Of a stretch of DNA of 64,000 bases, positions 12,301-24,454 are shown piece after piece. The stretch's first letter is position 1. Every line of letters begins with the position of its first letter. The stretch is from Kudoa neothunni (lineage: Eukaryota; Cnidaria): the NCBI GenBank assembly GCA_964304625.1, contig OZ199838.1, positions 3,224,001-3,288,000 of the forward strand, read 5' to 3'. The position numbers and the translations under genes were made by a program. The notes under the pieces were generated by a model. The model did no database searches, was not told where the DNA came from, and saw only the letters and a program-made list of their open reading frames with translations.

Positions 12301-13404
12301 TAGAGCAGATTGAAGAATTAAAATTTCATAATCACGTTGTCGACGATGAAGGAAAAAAATAGAAAGTTGATGTGGGGCAGAATTAAGGAAATATCGGAAA
12401 ACACTGTGTACCCTACCTCTAAAGTTTACAGCTTAGCATCCAGTAATGAAAATATCAATAATATTCCAATTGTTTCTAAAAAACAGTATATAAACGATTC
12501 CAAAGTGTTAGAAAAAGGAAGAATAGCGAAAAAAATTCGGATGAATGATGTTTATACTGATTTAAATATCTTAAGAGATGAACCATTCTATTTGCATGGC
12601 TCGGGATCTGATGACAGGAATAGAATCATAATTTTCACACCAGGGAGAAATCTAATACACCTACGGAATTCTAATTATTGGATCGCCGAAGGTACATTTA
12701 GCGTGGTTCCTAAGGAATTTTTTCAACTTTACACTGTCCACGGTTCAGTTTTTAATAGAGTTTTCCCTCTTGTTCATGTACTAATGTCCGATAAATCGCA
12801 AAAAAGTTACGAAAAAATACTTCAAATTCTCAAGGAAAAAGGAAATTTAGATCTTCCAGAAAATGTCGTAATAGATTTTGAAATGGCAGCATATAATTCT
12901 TTTAAAAAAGAATCAAAATATTCTGTGTATTTCTGTTTATTTCGCCTAGGTCAATGTGTATATAGAAAATTGCACAAATTATGTTGCTCCAATGAGTATG
13001 ACTCTGACGATAATTTTAAATTATTCGTAAAATGTGTAACATCGCTCGCTTTTGTTCCACCTTATTATTTATGTGCGAAAAGAATTTGAAAAGTTACGAA
13101 TAAAATCTAAAAATTTCCAATACAATCGTGGAATGCTTTCGACAGAATATTGCAAAATATCAAATTGACATCAAATTCCGCTGATATTTTCAAAAGGCAT
13201 TTTTACAGTCGATTCGAACAATCTCATTCTGGGATACACACCTGTATTCAAAAATTAAAAGAGCATCAAAGCATTGTGGAGCAAGATGTTTGTTTTCAAA
13301 TATGCAACCCAAATATGGAACTTTATGGCAAAAAAATAAGCGAGAAGTACGAAAAATTGAAACAAATATGTCTAAACTACGATAAATACTACCACATATT
13401 ATAA
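12301..13404 (+). pseudogene. MULE transposase fossil
   Basis: Codons just before 12346 give a FLYWCH-like ending (FHNHVVDDE) in another frame. The long frame then runs from ATG 12346 to 13089. It contains YLHGSGSDDRNRIIIF, then YWIAEGTFSVVPKEFFQLY (the first catalytic Asp of DGTF is Glu here), VVIDFEMAAYNSF (second Asp) and CLFRLGQCVYRKL (the usual C..H motif). After a frameshift, 13100-13404 gives WNAFDRILQNIKLTSNSADIF, where the third catalytic residue (normally Glu in TNN.EG) is not conserved. Inactive. It is closest to the fossil at 9150-11790. Confidence 0.82.
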
Positions 13405-13739
13405 TTGGAAGGTAAAATGGATTTTAATTAACAAAAATATCATAGTTTTCACTAAATTTAATAGCTATATATATTTGATTAATTGTGTTTTCCTTAAGCA
13501 ATATTAAGCATGTGCATCACACAAATTCCGGAGAAAGTTCGCCTTATAGTCTTCTTTCGCAATTAAAATATTTTAGGGTATTAGGCATGTTCATTCAGAA
13601 GGAAAATTTCTATGGTATTATATTTATATTAAAATATAATTTCGATATATTATAAAACTGTTAATTTTTGTTTTTTGCGTCAAAGATATGTTTGCTCAGA
13701 TCTGTGTATAATCTCCTTTATGCTTAAAAACGTCGAAAA

Positions 13740-14090
13740 TTGCATGCCCTATTTATAACCTATTTCGAAAAAAACTTTGTAATTTGTTCAAGATTCTTAA
13801 TAGAAAATTGGAATGTTTTCGATCGCGTTATAGAGGGAATAAACCTTACTTCAAATTCAACAGAAGCATTCAACTGTCATTTTCATAATCGATTTGATCA
13901 GTCATGTCGGATTGCAAACATTTATTGAGGTGTTGAAAAAAACGCAAAGAAATGCTGAACAAAACATTTAATTTCGCATGTGCAATCCGAATTCTATTTT
14001 ATCTGAAAAACATCAGATTTTGAAGATGGACAAAATTAAAGACATGTCTTAATTATGAGAAATATTACGAAACCTATTATTTGGAAGCTA
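13740..14090 (+). pseudogene. Second copy of the MULE C-terminal segment
   Basis: Reads NWNVFDRVIEGINLTSNSTE followed by AFNCHFHNRFDQS, about 60% like the tail at 13100-13230 (WNAFDRILQNIKLTSNSAD...HFYSRFEQS). The downstream part is out of frame. It represents a repeated or second truncated element. It keeps a Glu at TSNSTEAF, which the first copy lacks. Confidence 0.65.
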
Positions 14091-14371
14091 TTCCCTTAAT
14101 ATATAATTGGAAACTATGTTAGGATTATATTTTATAACTAAATTAATGTCGTCTACAAATATGTTCTTAGTTTGTTTTATATATTCGTGTATTTATAGTA
14201 AAACGCCAATTTTGCGGTCTCAGCCACACCAATAATTTGTCAGTAGAGAATTGATTTAAGGAATTAGATCCTGACATTGATACACTTATGGCGCAATTGT
14301 GAGACCAACTTTTAAATAAAATAATGCTCATTCCACCTGTCATAATCCCTTTTGGCTGAGAATTGGCTTAA

Positions 14372-15558
14372 CCCCCTAACGATCATTTGTGGTCGAATCG
14401 ACCTCACATTTTTATGTTATTTTTATTTACTAAAAAATATTTTGTTTCAGATTATAAAATATGGAAGAAATCTATCGAGGAAGTTTAGAGTAAATTAAAA
14501 TTTACCAACCCATTAATCTTCGATAATCCGTTAATGTACAGATTCAGACAACTTCGCTACATATAGTTAATATTACATACTGAGGAAAAGGCGGCTACAT
14601 TGTGAAATGAGATTCATCTATAAAAACTAATTGAATGATGTTAGTTTTTACAATTTTAGAGAAATTTTACTGAAATTAAAACAAGTATTAAAAGTAGCGT
14701 TATGACTTGGTGTGCTTAAAAAAATAACGCATTCGAACGTTCAACCATGACATAACACTGCCCATGTAATGTGTTATTTCTCGTGGTTTATTTTCTTTCA
14801 ATTTTGAAACGCTTAATAAAACGTCTACCCAACTGGTCAATGCAAAAATGGCGATTTTACTCTCTAAGTCGTATAGATTAGATTGTTGAGCGTGGTGGAG
14901 GGTTCAAAAAAATATTTTCTGCGCTTGTTCTTGATGTAGATCATTTTGTAAGATTCTAAAGCAACTCATATTTGCTAATAAATAAATAAATAAATTGTCG
15001 TATATGCTCAGGCTACCCTACCATCATCAGTTTCTTGAAAGACATCTTCAATTATAAATCCTCATATTCACTCCCAGAAAACTCATCGTTATAGAATAAA
15101 AAATTAAATTCAGAATCCATAGACATTATCCTGATAATAGACTAATACTGAAGAGACAAATTGTATATTATCCAGTGCAATCGATTACCAAAATTTCACA
15201 TGAGCGATGTTCGATTAGGTTGAGTAGGATTAGTTCAAGGAATAATTTTGATTTTCCTTAGAATTCTGTCGTTAAAATTATTTGATATCTCACATAAGAA
15301 ATTTAATCAAATTTATGTACAAAATGATGGAATGAAAAGATGGGATCGAATCGACCTCATATGATCTATGAAGGGTATCCTTCAAATTTTGGCCACATAA
15401 AAAACCTAAATTATCCAATTTTCCTCTGTTACATAGAAGAATATATATATAAAGAATATGTTGAATTAAAGAACATTAGAACTAAGGGAGAAAAAGTTAT
15501 ATGTTATTTAATTCTATTTTGAGGTCGATTCGACCCCAATATCAATATAAATAGAGGG
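14372..15558. mobile_element. piggyBac-like MITE flanked by TTAA
   Basis: TTAA stands at 14368-14371 and 15559-15562. The inner ends are CCCCCTAACG... and ...AGAGGG, and each is followed inward by the same 16-base motif GGTCGAATCGACCTCA in inverted orientation (14391-14406 and about 15522-15537). A third copy lies at about 15345-15359. This tip-plus-subterminal-repeat layout with TTAA targets is piggyBac-like. The minus strand from about 15128 gives an acidic start (SMDSEFNFLFYNDEFSGSE) like the N-terminus of piggyBac transposases, but no DDD core can be read. Confidence 0.72.
15340..15522 (+). other. Small open frame inside the piggyBac-like MITE
   Basis: Sixty codons bounded by two copies of the GGTCGAATCGACC motif. 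It resembles no protein I know and probably exists by chance. Confidence 0.3.
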
Positions 15559-15682
15559 TTAAAATAAGAAATTTCGAATTCATTGAAAATTTACAACTAG
15601 ATGTAAAATAAAATTATAACAATTTACTTGAAAACGAATTTTAAAATTTATTTTTTTAAATGAATTATGTTTAATTTACTAC

Positions 15683-15724
15683 TCAATGGGCTCGTGGAGC
15701 TCAAGGTCACCTATTAAGGGTTAA
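15683..15724 (+). repeat. piggyBac-like right terminus
   Basis: Reads AATGGGCTCGTGGAGCTCAA, then GGTCACCTATTAAGGG, then TTAA. It mirrors the terminus at 7242-7285, and its inner palindrome recurs at 1980-2000. It lies 156 bases before the spermidine synthase start. Confidence 0.55.
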
Positions 15725-15879
15725 ATAAATGACCTAAAAAAATCCGTCCTCTGTATTTCATAAAAATTTTATTAAATTTTTGAGATAATAGACAGTTGAT
15801 GCAGAAGTTTTCAGGAATAACACATCTTAGGTAAAAACAATGTCGGAAGAGTTCGGTTGTGAAACCACATTTTTGTAAT

Positions 15880-17003
15880 ATGATGGGGAGTTCGGCTAGT
15901 GATGAATGTTTTGGAAAAATAATTGACAATTGGTTTTACGAAAAGAATTCTTTTTTTAATGGTCAAACTCAAGCTATTAAAGTTTCGAAAGTTTTGTACG
16001 AAGGAAGGTCGAAATATCAAGAAATACTCTGTTTTGAAAGGTTTAATTCGTGATTTTAAAGCCTGATTATAAACTGCCGTCATAGTGAATTGCATGGTAT
16101 TGTTCTGGTTTTGGACGGAGCAGTTCAATGTACCTCATTCGATGAATTCGCATATCAGGAAATGATTTCGTTTTTACCCGTTAACACTCATCCAAATCCC
16201 CGAAATGTAATTAACGTTAGGTTGGTTTAAATCATTTTTGTTAATTGGAATAATTTTTAGGTACTTGTGATAGGGGGTGGAGATGGCGGAGTTTTGAGAG
16301 AACTATCCAAACATCCACTTGTTGAAAATGTTGTTTTGTGTGAATTGGATGAGGTTGGTTTGTTTGAAAATTCTACCGATCATTAATTATTGTTTTAGGA
16401 AGTGATAAACGTAGCCAAAAAGTATATTCCAGAAATGGCGGAAGGTTTCTCAAGCGAAAAGGTCACTGTTAAAATTGGAGATGGTTACAAATTTTTAACT
16501 GAAAACAAATTTTCATTCGATATAATTATTTGTGACCTGTCTGACCCTGATGGTATGGCTTAATATCGGAATAATTTGAAGCACGCTAAGCAACTGTGAA
16601 ATTAGGTCCTTCTGAGCTTTTGTTCAGCAAAGAAGCGTTTCAAAAAATGTACGATGCCTTAAAAGATGATGGTATTGCGTGCCTTCAAGGAGAATCCATT
16701 TGGCTTATGCCAACCCTAATCAAGAAATGGATGGATCAAGCCCGTGAAATATTCCCCGTTGTTTCTTACGCATGCATCTATGTTCCGTCGTATCCAGGTG
16801 GTCACATTGGTTTTATACTCCTCTCAAAAAATAAAGACACCAAATTCGACCAACCCATTCATGAACTTGATCCCAAAAAGTTCAACCTGAAGTATTATTC
16901 AACCAAAATTCACAGTAGTAGTTTTGTGCTTCCTTACAGATTCCAGAAGGTTTTTTTGGTTATATTGGGGCAGAAATTAATTTTGTTTTAGGCACTGGAA
17001 TAA
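15880..17003 (+). CDS. SRM: Spermidine synthase, six exons
   Basis: Transfers an aminopropyl group from decarboxylated S-adenosylmethionine to putrescine, making spermidine in the cytosol. Exons: 15880-16040, 16086-16206, 16261-16353, 16399-16552, 16606-16949 and 16992-17003. The introns are 45, 54, 45, 53 and 42 nt, all GT-AG, and joining them gives 294 residues, the usual length. The small N-terminal strand domain leads to [18 protein letters not shown] (substrate contacts). Then come [11 protein letters not shown] at about 98-108, the nucleotide-binding loop, and CDLSDPDGP at about 170-178 with the catalytic Asp. [12 protein letters not shown] closes the chain. Start: ATG at 15880, with a second in-frame ATG at 15883. 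Nothing is missing, so it should be functional. It is convergent with the Rab gene. Confidence 0.95.
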
Positions 17004-17959
17004 AGTTTTGGCGTTAGTAATGGTGGTTGTGCATAATTTAAAGTCGTTTCCAACTGACTATTATTCTTATGAGCCATATCTTAAAAAGAAAACACGTTCT
17101 ACTGTTTATTTTTGACAAATGGAGTTTATTTTGACAAATTAGCTTAGCTTAGCTACTTGACTTTTTCCTTTTAAGTGATGAGTGTTTAGACTCTCCTTTA
17201 ATCGTTTTGTACTTAGTTAACAACACATACGTGTGCCTGAATTTGAACAAAATTGAATGATATAATCCATGGAGAAATGTTAGATTAACAAAAGGGATCC
17301 AAAATATAAATAGCTTGACTCTGTTAGGTGGATTGATTTCGACCTATTCAATTTTAACGTGCAATTTAAATTTAACCAAATTTTTTTGTAATAGATTTTT
17401 TTCAATTTAAAATTCTGATAAAGTGATGGATTATAACTAGATCTTAATACATTAGAAAATTTATTTACGTTAATGGGTACTTAAAACAAGACTTTAAATT
17501 ATTATTTATTATTATTATTATTATTATACTATTGAATAATGATTCTTATCGATATATTTTAAAAATATTATTTTGGATGTCCATATATTTTTAGAAATGA
17601 AAGCATAATTATTTTTCTCATTAAATAATTATTTTTATTGATACCCAATCATTGCCAGCTTATGTAACTGAAATTATGTTGGATTTATAAATAAAACAAA
17701 TATATCATGTTAAAAAGGTTGTAAAAAAATTGATAGAAATAGTTTAGAATGAAACACAATTATGACAAGATCGACATAAAACTGTATCAGATAATCTACA
17801 ACTTCCATATTACTAGAGTAAAAATCAATATGGCCGATTACACCAACTAGTTCGGTGATTTAGAAAACAGAATTAAACTAATAAATAGAAAAATCTATGC
17901 CAATGATCTAAGCTATTATACAAAAAATAATTTAAACGACTACGAAACATTGAGACTAA
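17004..17959. other. Convergent intergenic region
   Basis: Shared 3' region between spermidine synthase and the Rab gene. It holds a short ATT run near 17499-17526 and no gene. Both transcripts would end here. Confidence 0.6.
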
Positions 17960-20900
17960 CTAACAACAATTGGATCTATGTGAGGATTTATGACGATGGG
18001 ATTGGTTATTTTTACGATCGAATTTGATGTGCGTTGGTTCATACTTCATGAACTCTTCTTCCTAAATATTATAGTTGTTCAAGATTATGGACAGTTTACA
18101 ACTTACAACTTTTTCATTCATTCTAGATTTAATTGATTTTGCTAGGTAAGAAAATGCGGCTGTTACGTTTTCCCCAGTAAGAGCGCTCACATCGAAGTAA
18201 TGATACCCATAAGATTCCACCATCTAAATAAATTTTTGATCAGTAGAGATAGACGTATTATTGCAATTAAAATTATTTGGGTAAGGAAAAGTTGATTATA
18301 TTTTAACATGGGTCATGCTCAGACAACATTGCATTGCATTGCATTGCAGGTAGGTAGGTAGGTTAAAATTCCAGAAATGTACGTTATATCGTTTCAAATA
18401 TATTTTTAAATAGCGATATCAATAGAGATAATTTGAACCTACTTTAATTGCTTATTAGACTATTAATTTATTATTAATTGTAGATAAATAAAAGGACATG
18501 TTAAATAAATTATCAAAAATACTATTAAAGAATAACTAATAATTAGAAGTCTCTTGAACAATATGACATTTTGAAATTCAAATTTAAATATTAATTCTAC
18601 AAAATATTAGATATAACTATTGGTTCTTTAAATACACGACTACAATTATTTTTGTAAGGTGCACGATAGAATATAACCAATAAGCGAGAGATTGCGATAT
18701 TAAAATAAAATCAAATTCAACACAAGGATGCTAATTAATTTTGTGTCAAAATTTAGGTTAATGATCTATCCGATTGTTACTTAATGTGCATGAAGAAAAA
18801 AATTAGTTAATATATCACGCTACAAACCTGTTTTCGTCTTGATATATAATGGATAAATGGGAATAATTAATAAACAAACAAAAATAATCATTTAGAAACA
18901 AGCATCACAATGTTATAAGTTATAACGTGACTAATTCATAATTTTTATCCATATTACGATAAAAATTATCGCTTTATTGAAAGTGTTATTATTAAAGATA
19001 TTTCTCGAATTGATTATAGATTAATAACAAAAATTTAATTATTTTTTGATTAAAATGCATAAATAAAAACGGCATTTTTTAAGAATCTAATACATCATTG
19101 AATTCTTCAAACTGATTTTTAACTTTTAAAAGTCTTTTTGAGAAAAGCTAATGATATTATTCAGTTCATCCAAATTATTGTTAATTTAAAAATACACTAA
19201 GTTCGACAATCTATCTTATTGAAATAAATTAATTTAAATTGTTAAAACTACTAGAATAAAATAATGCGATTAGTTATCAACGATAAACAATATATTGAAG
19301 TTGTTAATAACTCGGACACAAGTTTTTCCTTATGCTCACTATATCCGTTATTTAATGTATCTAGCAGTTATTTGGATGAAGCGAGCAAGAGAGAGAGAGA
19401 GAGAGAGAGTAATTCTCTTATGAAAACGTCTTTAAAAGTCGAAGGAAATGTCGTATATTCATCAATATATATGTTGGACCGCAGATGACGCGTTTCGTCA
19501 CACTAACAAAATAGATTGTAGTCTTTTTTTAAATTAAAAAATCACAAGACATACGGCATAATATAAAATATTTAATGTAAAAGAATGTTATAAGAACATA
19601 CTATTAAATGATAATTGTTAATAAAATTATGAAAACACATTCAATTAACTCCTAGGTTATAAAATGTAATTTAATTTTATGCAAAGAAATATATCAATGG
19701 TAAAAAATCAATAATTATTCTCATTCTCTTCCTGATAAATAGAAAATATTAATTTCAATTTAAAATCCAATAAAATAAGCACTAGATTTTTATAAAATAG
19801 AATAAATCCTGCTTATTTGTTAAAAGAAAGCAGTTAATTGTAAAAATACCTATGATTTAGAATGATGAATAGAAAAATATATTTATTTAAGAAATACCAA
19901 AACTATAGTTTAACTCGGATTTATTCATATAATTTTGAAGAACTGAAACAATTCTTACATCTCCACTCCTACAATTTTATAAAACAAATGTAAAAAGACA
20001 GAAAAAAGCCGGGAGATTTCATTATCAATAGATACTCGTGCGCTGCAACATAATAAAGTTATTCCATGCGGACAATGAACAACTTGTACACATGGAATAG
20101 ATTGTGTTATACGAATCTTTTCGAATGAATCAAGAAAAATATAATTACTTCCTTAGCTGTCTCATAAGTCACTTCCCTTCCAGATTTCGAATCTGCTTTA
20201 TTTCCAATGACAATGATATCTACATCTTTATTAGCATTCTAATAAAAATCCAAATATTACACCCGAACTATGTAAAAAATTAAATGTTACTTCTCTGACT
20301 CGTTGTAGCCAATCTCTAACATCGTGGTACGACGTCTTGTTTGTCACATCGAATACAATAATAACACCCTATAAACGTGAAGAAGAATCGTATTAGCGTG
20401 TTCTAATGACGGTGTTTGCATCCGAAACCGGATAAGCGGCAATCAAAACCGAGTATGTAGCATGTAGCAATCACGCAATTATACTGTCAAGAAAAGTCAA
20501 CTGTTTAAACACCAGAAAAGTTCATGCATGCGAACTTATGGACTATAAAGGCAGGAATTGGAAGAAAGTTTCTTCAGATTTAGTCATTTCGAGGCCACCC
20601 TTGAATTATCCGATTGAAACATACAGCGTTACAAAAAATTCCAAAAAACAACTCGTGGCGGATATAGCAACGTTGTTTTAACACACAAACTTAAGGACAC
20701 CCGTTTCAAACTGTTGGAGGATGATTGCACTCCAACCATAGAATGCATAATTCAAAAATTGGGGATTAATGTTCACATTTCAACTGTGTGAGGATGACTC
20801 AAAAAAAATGAATTATTCTTATAGATTGTGGGCTCATTCCCTCTTAAAAGAATCGGTCTCTCTATTAAGGAAGAAAGATACAAAACACTAGCTATCTAGC

Positions 20901-21949
20901 TATGGAAATCTATTATTCCTTCACAAAAGTTCATTTCCATCCGCATAACAAATAATAATGGTCATGCTTTAAATGGAGGAACTCCAAATGTGTAAAGTGC
21001 AAAACTGTGGAAAATTAAACATGACAAAGATTCTCGTTATTAGTGTAGTTAATGCTGTCTATTGTGAGGTTGTGCTTGGCAGTTTATATGGAAGCGCATT
21101 TAAAAATTTGTGTATCTACGCTCTTAGATTTTTCTAACGATGACAAAATCAAAGTTTAGAAGAAATTTTCCAACACAAAGTAGGGATAAAGAATGCATTA
21201 ATGGAAATAATTACTCTAAAAACTCGCATACATTATTTAATCAACGAATTTCACTCGTTGACATTAGAGTTTCTACGTGTGCCATGTCACACGCGTGATA
21301 TGGCGTGAAATGCATCACGTATCACGCCTTTTAGAAACTCTAGTAGACACCCACCACGAATACCCCACTTAAAGTTGTCCCAATCATGTACAAAATATTT
21401 TTATCGATATAAATTTTTCCATTATTACTTAACAAAAATAATGGGCAAGCCTATGACAAACAATAGTCGATAACGCGGTTTCGATTGTCATTAGTCCGGT
21501 GTGGGATGCACAAACAGGTAGCTTTTTATTACCATAGCACCCCTATAATACGCTGTGGTGATGGTTCGAAACCGTTCTTGTCCAGCAGTATCCCTAAGCA
21601 GTTGAATGATTGATAAATAGATTGATTGATTAATTTATATATTTATTTATTTGTTGATAAATTGACTAATTCCACATCAAATAAAGTTACCATATTTGTA
21701 GTTTGATTGCTTTGTCATCGATACGGATGCACTTCGTCTTGAAGTCAATACCTACACAAATCACCAAGTTAGATTATAAAATTTAATAAAAATGGCCGTC
21801 AATGCTCCAGCCACACAATCTTTACCTATAGTAGAAATAAATGACGAGGAAAAATTTTCTTCGCAAAATCTGTACAAAATACACGTCTTCCCGACGTTGC
21901 TATTGCCAATAATAAGAATTTTAAATAGATAGTCATAGGTGTCCTTCAT
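17960..21949 (-). CDS. Rab8/Rab10-type small GTPase, seven exons
   Basis: A membrane-traffic switch that cycles between GDP and GTP and binds vesicles through C-terminal prenyl groups. Exons (minus strand): 21826-21949, 21691-21751, 21533-21593, 20291-20368, 20149-20238, 18107-18223 and 17960-18061. The product is 210 residues, the family length. Motifs: GNSNVGKT at 15-22 (P-loop), [11 protein letters not shown] (switch I), WDTAGQE at 62-68 followed by [14 protein letters not shown] (switch II, Rab8/10/13 wording), NKAD at 121-124 and SAL at 151-153. It ends in NCC, the double-cysteine prenylation signal. Introns are 74, 97, 1164, 52, 1925 and 45 nt. The 1164-nt intron is a transposon. Rab8 versus Rab10 cannot be decided by eye. 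Confidence 0.93.
18224..20148. other. Long fifth intron of the Rab gene
   Basis: 1925 nt of A+T-rich sequence without a recognisable element. It holds short repeats: (CATTG)4 and (GTAG)4 near 18329-18362, and (AG) repeats near 19388-19408. The 74-codon plus-strand frame at 19264-19488 runs through the AG repeat and is not credible as a gene. Its length is out of line with the other introns and suggests one or more decayed insertions. Confidence 0.6.
20409..21518 (+). mobile_element. Decayed IS630/Tc1-like element inside Rab intron 3
   Basis: The left end ACGGTGTTTGCATCCGAAAC and the right end (reverse complement ACCTGTTTGTGCATCCCACA) are diverged versions of the terminal repeat of the element at 9344-10335. 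TA follows the right end (21519-21520); the left flank has TG. Interior frames give [20 protein letters not shown] and, further on, [11 protein letters not shown], but stops are everywhere and no catalytic triad can be read. Orientation is plus, opposite to the Rab gene. Confidence 0.75.
21265..21342. repeat. 78-bp inverted-repeat micro-element
   Basis: Perfect 11-bp arms TAGAGTTTCTA (21265-21275) and TAGAAACTCTA (21332-21342), with a second pair inside (ggcgtga at 21302 and tcacgcc at 21322). Because the arms begin and end in TA, it could be a minute Tc1-type deletion derivative inserted in the larger element. Confidence 0.5.
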
Positions 21950-22603
21950 TGGAAAATCGTAACACAAACACACTCAATCAAATAGGAAAACTATCAAATA
22001 AACACAACTTCAAACTTTCCAGAGGGATTTTATCTCAACAAATAATAAATCTACTGGTTGGTGACTGATGAGGGATCGCGAATAGTGGAATTAGTGTAAA
22101 TATGCGAATAGTGTCGATAACATATTGGTTTTATCACTTCAGTCATACCGTCCAAGTTATTAATTTTAAATAGTTTAAGGGATCGGAGAAATTATACATT
22201 AAGTAGTTTATAGTTGGAATTAGTTAGTTTTCGGGCATTTGATCTGCCCTAAACTCTGTCGTACATTCCAAATCTGAATTAAACACCTTTTATTATATAT
22301 ATTTCGAATTAACACTAACATCTCAGAATATTGTATAATATTCTATCAACTATAATGTAGTTTTATAGATGGGATTTTTGAATTTAAATCCACCCCATCT
22401 GTTGAGAGTGTTCATAAACGCACGCGCGGCACATGGATAGCCCGTCCTTCAGTAACATTAACAAATTAATCGCGCGCATCCCTTAAAACCAACAACGTGA
22501 TTTGAATTTTTATTGCGGAACCATCGATTGGAATTTGTGTAATTATATTCAAACATACAAAATAATTAATAAAAACTAAAAACCGCACCTATCTAGTCAT
22601 ATA
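21950..22603. promoter_or_regulatory. Divergent Rab/TOM40 intergenic region
   Basis: The only sequence between two divergent starts, so it must carry both promoters. It is A+T-rich except for two CG-rich words, gcacgcgcgg (22421-22430) and tcgcgcgcat (22471-22480), which stand out strongly here. Their role as binding sites is inference. Confidence 0.45.
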
Positions 22604-23788
22604 ATGACACTAGAACCAGGAGATACCACCAGATCGGCTGCACCAGTCAATCCATATTCTATGCAACATCAACGTATACCTCCTAAAGAGGTGATTCTTG
22701 AAACCCAAAAGTTTGTTAGAGATAATCCTGGTGCTTTTGAAGACTTGCATCGATGTGTTAGGGGTGTGTTTGGCTAGAAAGCAAATATCATCGTGGAATC
22801 TATTACTATTTATGTATTTTAGATGTGTCACCATTGCATTTTGAAGGAATTAGAATAATGTTTAATCGAGGACTTAGTCAATATTTCCAGTCAACCCACA
22901 CGTTACTTCTAAACGATGTTCGATCGGGGAAATACACCTTTGGTGCCACCTATGTTGGTGAGAAGGAAGTACGAGCTCAGGAAGTAGGATTTTTGATGGT
23001 ACTCATCAATAATCTAATATGATTGTATCGTTAGTTGAGCCCGCTATTGATGGCCGAAATGGATTCACAATCTAACCTCAATTTTCAAGCATTTCACAAT
23101 TTTTCTAAACGATTCAAAACAAGAGCTGTACTACAAGTAGATGATGATTTTATAAGCTGTTTATGTGAAATGGGTTGCTTAGACGCAAAAAAATGCTTGG
23201 TCCACCACTCAACTAGATGCCACTTACTACGGGGATAGATTTACTACGCAAAATGCACTTATCAACTTCGACCCTAAAACTGCCTCCGGAATATTCGTTT
23301 CATCGTATCTACGTCGTTTACATCCAAATTTTGATGCTGGAGGTGAATTTTTTTACCAACGAGCCCCCGGAGGCACACAACAATTTGCCTACGCTACATT
23401 GTGCGCCCGCTTAAGAGGTGGAACCAACCCCTTCGCTAAACCATCCGCTATTGGTATCGCCTATCCTTCACCCAAATGGACTGCTGCAATGAGTGCTAGT
23501 ATTGTCGGCTGGCATCTATCCTATCATAGAAATTGCTCGGAACATCTTCAAGTCGGCGTCGACTATGAATTCAACCGAACAGTCGAATCCAGTGATGTGT
23601 CTTTCAACTATGCTGTCGATATACCCAAAAATGGATTCCACTTTAAAGGATCCATCAGTGCCAGTGGTGTGGCCAGCAGTGTCACTGAGGTCCGAATGCA
23701 AAATCTGCCTTTTGCGATTCTCTTCTCCGCTGTCATCAACTGTGTCACTCATGCTACTTCGGTGGGAATTGGTATAAATTTCGGTTAG
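22604..23788 (+). CDS. TOMM40: TOM40, mitochondrial import channel, four exons
   Basis: The beta-barrel pore of the outer-membrane translocase, through which nearly all nuclear-encoded mitochondrial proteins enter. Exons: 22604-22763, 22823-22983, 23035-23136 and 23183-23788. Introns are 59, 51 and 46 nt. The product is 342 residues, the animal length. The barrel starts after a roughly 50-residue tail at NPGAFEDLHR and VSPLHFEGIRIMFNRGLS. YTFGATYVGEKE, LLMAEMDSQSNLNFQAFHNF and TQKNAWSTTQLDATYYGD match the family strand by strand. HLQVGVDYEFN and FHFKGSISASGVASSVTE follow, and the C-terminal beta-signal region ends in GIGINFG. All splice phases agree and no residue is missing. Confidence 0.94.
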
Positions 23789-24454
23789 GAACAGATTCTA
23801 TTCTTTGTTCTATTGATATCTAGTGTCTAGTGTTTTGAATTTTGATTTTTTTATTTAAATTTAAAATAAAATTAGCACCAGTTGATTGCAATAGAATAAA
23901 CAACAGATTTATTTTTAATTCTTAATTTAGCTAGACTTATTTTTAACATACCAAATAATTGTATTGATTATGTATTTTCGCGGTTATTGCTTGTTCTGTG
24001 CTGCTACCTAGAGAGTTTAGAATTTATTCGATTAAACATTATCAAATTAATATTAGAATATTGTAAAAATATAGAATTATTTGCAAATAATTATTGGCTT
24101 GAAGTCTTTAGAATTTTAGGTATATAGATAATTATTAATTTTATGGTAAATTATTATATTTAATTCTTGATTTCATAAACGAATGTTTTTAATAGTTTTA
24201 TTCACGTGGTTAATTCTGAGTTAAAAAATTATACTACATAATTTCGCTCAATATAATCTATTTATTGATTGTTATTATTATCGAAGTTAAATGTAAATAC
24301 AAAACACTCTAGGTCTTTGGCTTGGTTCTGCGACCATTAATGATTAAGGGATATGTACCGTATTTTTAATTAACTCGCATTAGCTTTATTCTTTTTCATT
24401 ATACGTTTGAATCGGTTGAATTGTTATATTGTTTATAATAAAAAAATGTTTTAT
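23789..24454. other. 3' flank of TOM40
   Basis: A+T-rich, with AATAAA-type words within 80 bases of the TOM40 stop that could serve polyadenylation. No other gene is seen. Confidence 0.5.

Noticed and set aside
19264-19488. 74-codon open frame inside the Rab intron
   Set aside because: It runs through an AG microsatellite and has no recognisable domain.
23493-23777. Two additional frames overlapping the TOM40 last exon
   Set aside because: Both are out-of-frame shadows of a well-supported exon.
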